Origin: CAZTJA01 sp964613745
GTDB lineage: Bacteria; Desulfobacterota; Desulfomonilia; Desulfomonilales; Desulfomonilaceae
Direction of reading: 5' to 3'
Assembly: GCA_964613745.1 (NCBI GenBank)
Contig: CAZTJA010000126.1
Coordinates: forward strand, 1 to 8,454
DNA length: 8,454 nucleotides
Part shown: piece after piece, positions 6,447 through 8,454 of the stretch
Layout of the letters: each line of letters starts with the position of its first letter
Position numbering within the stretch: the first letter of the stretch is position 1
Made by a program: the position numbers and the translations under genes
Notes under the pieces: generated by a model
The model's input: only the letters and a program-made list of their open reading frames with translations
What the model was told of the DNA's origin: nothing
Databases searched by the model: none

Positions 6447-7272
6447 GTTGTAAAGCTTTCCTCATTATCTCAATAGGAGGATCGATGTCGGTCCAAATCC
6501 TGAACGCTTCCGCAGCTTGGTACAGGAGCATACCAAGTCCATTGGCCGTTGCAGTGCCCGCCCTGGAAGCTTGCTGAAGCAGTTTTGTCCTACCGGGATT
6601 GTAGACCAGATCATAAACAAGTTCGCAGCCTCGAAAATCAAAATTCTCGGGCAACGGCGAGACGTTGCGATTGGGTGACATTCCCAAAGGAGTGGTGTTC
6701 ACTATAAGCTCGACGATTTTTCCCAATTGACAAATATCTTGAATAGTGGATACCTTGACGGATGAATGAGATTGCAAGTGAGTTGCCAGTTCCGTTGCAC
6801 TGCACGCATTCCTGCTAAAAATCACTATTTCCGCATTGCAATGGGCCAATGCATAAGCCACTGCATGGGCGGACCCACCGGAACCCAGAATCAGCACACG
6901 ATTTCCAGTTGGAGAAAAATTCACTGTCTCCAGGTCTTTTAGGAACCCGATCCAATCGGTATTGAACCCTGTTCTTGATCGGCCGGAAACCTTGATGGTG
7001 TTAACTGCTCCAATTCGTCGGGCATCTTCGGACAAATCCGACAAGAACGGAATTACTGCGCTCTTGTGAGGAACCGTGACATTGACCCCTGCAAACCGAA
7101 GGGCCGAAATCCCTGACATGGCATCTGAAAGATCGTCGGCATAGACATGGAGCGGCACATACACCCAATCAAGTTCTAAGGCACTGAAAGCCGCGTTATG
7201 CATAACGGGACTGAACGAGTGCGCAACGGGATCACCGATAATCCCTACCAATTTTGTGTTACCGGTCACCAT
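6439..7272 (-). CDS. aroE: Shikimate dehydrogenase AroE
   Basis: AroE reduces 3-dehydroshikimate to shikimate with NADPH. The 277 residues are the usual length. The substrate domain carries His-Ser-Phe-Ser-Pro (18-22, shikimate-binding serines), Val-Thr-Val-Pro-His-Lys (65-70, catalytic Lys70), Gly-Ala-Val-Asn-Thr (88-92) and Asn-Thr-Asp (104-106, catalytic Asp106). The nucleotide-binding Rossmann loop reads Gly-Ser-Gly-Gly-Ser-Ala (130-135), a slight variant of the common Gly-Ala-Gly-Gly-Ala form. It is followed by Val-Asn-Thr-Thr-Pro-Leu-Gly-Met (191-198), Tyr-Asp-Leu-Val-Tyr-Asn-Pro (220-226) and Gly-Met-Leu-Leu-Tyr-Gln-Ala (247-253). These favour true AroE over the YdiB or quinate dehydrogenase paralogues, although cofactor preference is not proven. 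The start ATG overlaps the aroA stop by 7 bases (ATGGTGA), a coupled junction. The ribosome binding site is weak, which agrees with coupling. Confidence 0.96.
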   Translation of the reverse strand: MVTGNTKLVGIIGDPVAHSFSPVMHNAAFSALELDWVYVPLHVYADDLSDAMSGISALRFAGVNVTVPHKSAVIPFLSDLSEDARRIGAVNTIKVSGRSRTGFNTDWIGFLKDLETVNFSPTGNRVLILGSGGSAHAVAYALAHCNAEIVIFSRNACSATELATHLQSHSSVKVSTIQDICQLGKIVELIVNTTPLGMSPNRNVSPLPENFDFRGCELVYDLVYNPGRTKLLQQASRAGTATANGLGMLLYQAAEAFRIWTDIDPPIEIMRKALQHD

Positions 7273-8454
7273 TCGATGTCAGCCCCGAGCTTTTTCAGCA
7301 ATTCGGGAAAACCCGGAAATGATTCGTTCAACACGGCCCAGTTTTCAATTTCAGTTTCTCCATCTGCTATCAATCCGGCTATGGCCAGGGTCATTGCCAA
7401 TCGGTGATCACCCAATGCGTTTACTTTTGCGCCGTTCAGTCGCTTTGGTCCCTCTATGATAAAACCGTCATCTCTGGGCTCAATACATGCACCCATTTTG
7501 TTCAATTCTTCCGCTAGTGAAATGATTCTGTCGCTCTCTTTGATTTTGAGTTCCGCAGCGCCCGTAACGACGGTCTTGCCTTTTGCCTGGGTAGCAGCCA
7601 CCGCAAAAATGGGGAATTCATCGATCATGGATGGAACCACCTCGGCCCCTATCGATATTCCATGCAGCTCCGAAAATTTTACCGTTAGTTTCCCGACATC
7701 CTCACCCAACAAGGTCGATTGTTCAGAAATTGAGACTTCCGCACCCATTCTTTGCAGGGAATCAAATAGTCCCGTTCTCCCTGCATTCAGGCAGACATTC
7801 GGGATCTCGATACATGACCCATCCAATATGGAAGCGGCAACGGCCGGAAAAGCCGCAGACGACGGATCGCTCGGTAGAGCGCAATTGATAACGGGCAACG
7901 AATGCACAGGCCCGCTTATCGTAACGCCGTGTCTCTTGCCGGCATCAGTCCACTCTTCGATTTCAATACCTGAATTCCTGAGAAGTCGCTCAGTGTGATC
8001 TCTGCTGCGTAGGGGTTCGACCACGGTAGTTTTTCCGCTGCAATACATCCCTGAAAAGAGGATTGCCGATTTTACCTGAGCGCTCGCAACTTGAAGAATG
8101 TGCTCAGAAGGTTTCAGTTCGGCCGGGTGAAATGTCAAAGGAGCGTTACCGTTTTGGGTTTCGATGATTGCTCCTTTTTGAATGAGCGGATCGACTACTC
8201 GGTTCATAGGTCGTTGGCGCAACCGCTCATTTCCATCGAGTACGGAATGGAAAGATCGTGACGCTAAAAGACCTGCAAACATTCGCATTGTCGTAGCAGA
8301 CCCACCGCAATTGAGCTCCGAGAGCGGTTCTGAATAACCGTGCATTCCGCAACCATGAACCGCAATTTCGGCAATTCCCGTGTCGGTCTCTTTTTTCTCT
8401 ACGACAATTCCCAACCTGTGCAGGCATTCGATCATTGCAGCGGTCACGTTCGCA
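7266..8454 (-). CDS. aroA: EPSP synthase AroA, 5' end outside window
   Basis: AroA (3-phosphoshikimate 1-carboxyvinyltransferase) joins phosphoenolpyruvate to shikimate-3-phosphate. The frame stays open to the right edge, and the Lys-Ser strand and first loop typical of the N-terminus are missing, so roughly 30-50 residues lie beyond 8454. Counting from the internal GTG at 8447, signatures are the PEP loop Gly-Gly-Ser-Ala-Thr-Thr-Met-Arg (48-55), Arg-Pro-Met-Asn-Arg (79-83), Gln-Val-Lys-Ser-Ala (124-128), Ser-Arg-Asp-His-Thr-Glu (148-153), catalytic Asp276-Glu277, Lys-Glu-Ser-Asp-Arg (303-307) and Gly-Asp-His-Arg-Leu-Ala-Met (346-352). In the PEP loop, Ala51 replaces the residue equivalent to E. 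coli Gly96. Together with the Arg-Pro-Met-x-Arg form, this resembles glyphosate-insensitive class II enzymes more than the E. coli type. The stop codon overlaps the aroE start. It is the first operon gene visible; DAHP synthase or prephenate-pathway genes may lie upstream. Confidence 0.95.
   Translation of the reverse strand, partial: ANVTAAMIECLHRLGIVVEKKETDTGIAEIAVHGCGMHGYSEPLSELNCGGSATTMRMFAGLLASRSFHSVLDGNERLRQRPMNRVVDPLIQKGAIIETQNGNAPLTFHPAELKPSEHILQVASAQVKSAILFSGMYCSGKTTVVEPLRSRDHTERLLRNSGIEIEEWTDAGKRHGVTISGPVHSLPVINCALPSDPSSAAFPAVAASILDGSCIEIPNVCLNAGRTGLFDSLQRMGAEVSISEQSTLLGEDVGKLTVKFSELHGISIGAEVVPSMIDEFPIFAVAATQAKGKTVVTGAAELKIKESDRIISLAEELNKMGACIEPRDDGFIIEGPKRLNGAKVNALGDHRLAMTLAIAGLIADGETEIENWAVLNESFPGFPELLKKLGADIEW

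Noticed and set aside
7456..7998. Long open frame of 180 codons on the plus strand opposite aroA.
   Set aside because: It lies wholly within the well-supported aroA gene, has no family motifs, and its Ser/Pro/Ile-rich composition is typical of an antisense shadow.

Overview
The window has two parts that converge near 3230. The plus-strand part (about 1-3234) encodes small exported or membrane proteins. The minus-strand part (3224 to the right edge) is a compact shikimate-pathway operon. Base composition is moderate, coding density is high, and there are no RNA genes, insertion sequences, CRISPR arrays or phage genes. The fused AroK-AroB enzyme, the aroA-aroE-aroC-aroKB-aroQ order and the double-cysteine rhodanese next to a MauE/DoxX-type membrane protein fit an anaerobic bacterium of the former Deltaproteobacteria (Desulfobacterota, for example a Desulfomonile- or Syntrophobacter-like lineage). 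That placement is an inference from gene content, not from a marker gene.

Plus strand. Bases 1-123 hold at most the tail of an earlier gene. Bases 124-699 encode an unrecognised secreted coiled-coil protein. The 700-911 interval shows no gene, and I found no convincing promoter or terminator in it. Bases 912-1457 encode a membrane-anchored rhodanese-fold protein with a Cys-x4-Cys active-site loop. Its stop codon overlaps the start of the next gene (1454-1897), a four-helix MauE/DoxX-family redox-associated membrane protein with a Cys-Gly-Cys motif. After a 14-base gap comes an exported HEAT-repeat protein (1912-3234). Its reading frame is interrupted at codon 51 by an in-frame TGA (2062-2064), and a perfect small hairpin follows. 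These three genes look like one transcription unit, possibly concerned with thiol or sulfur chemistry at the cell envelope.

Minus strand, in order of transcription: aroA (5' end beyond the window), aroE, aroC, aroKB (a shikimate kinase/3-dehydroquinate synthase fusion) and aroQ (type II dehydroquinase). The first four genes overlap their neighbours by a few bases and aroQ follows after 9 bases, so translation is probably coupled. Together these proteins cover all six steps from DAHP to chorismate: AroB, AroQ, AroE, AroK, AroA, AroC. Only DAHP synthase is absent, and it may lie upstream beyond the right edge. The AroA active-site loop has alanine where the E. coli enzyme has Gly96, a substitution associated with glyphosate-insensitive EPSP synthases.

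The point most worth following up is the interrupted HEAT gene. It could be a nonsense mutation, a pair of compensating indels or assembly errors, or recoding. No clearly new biological system is evident in the rest of the window.
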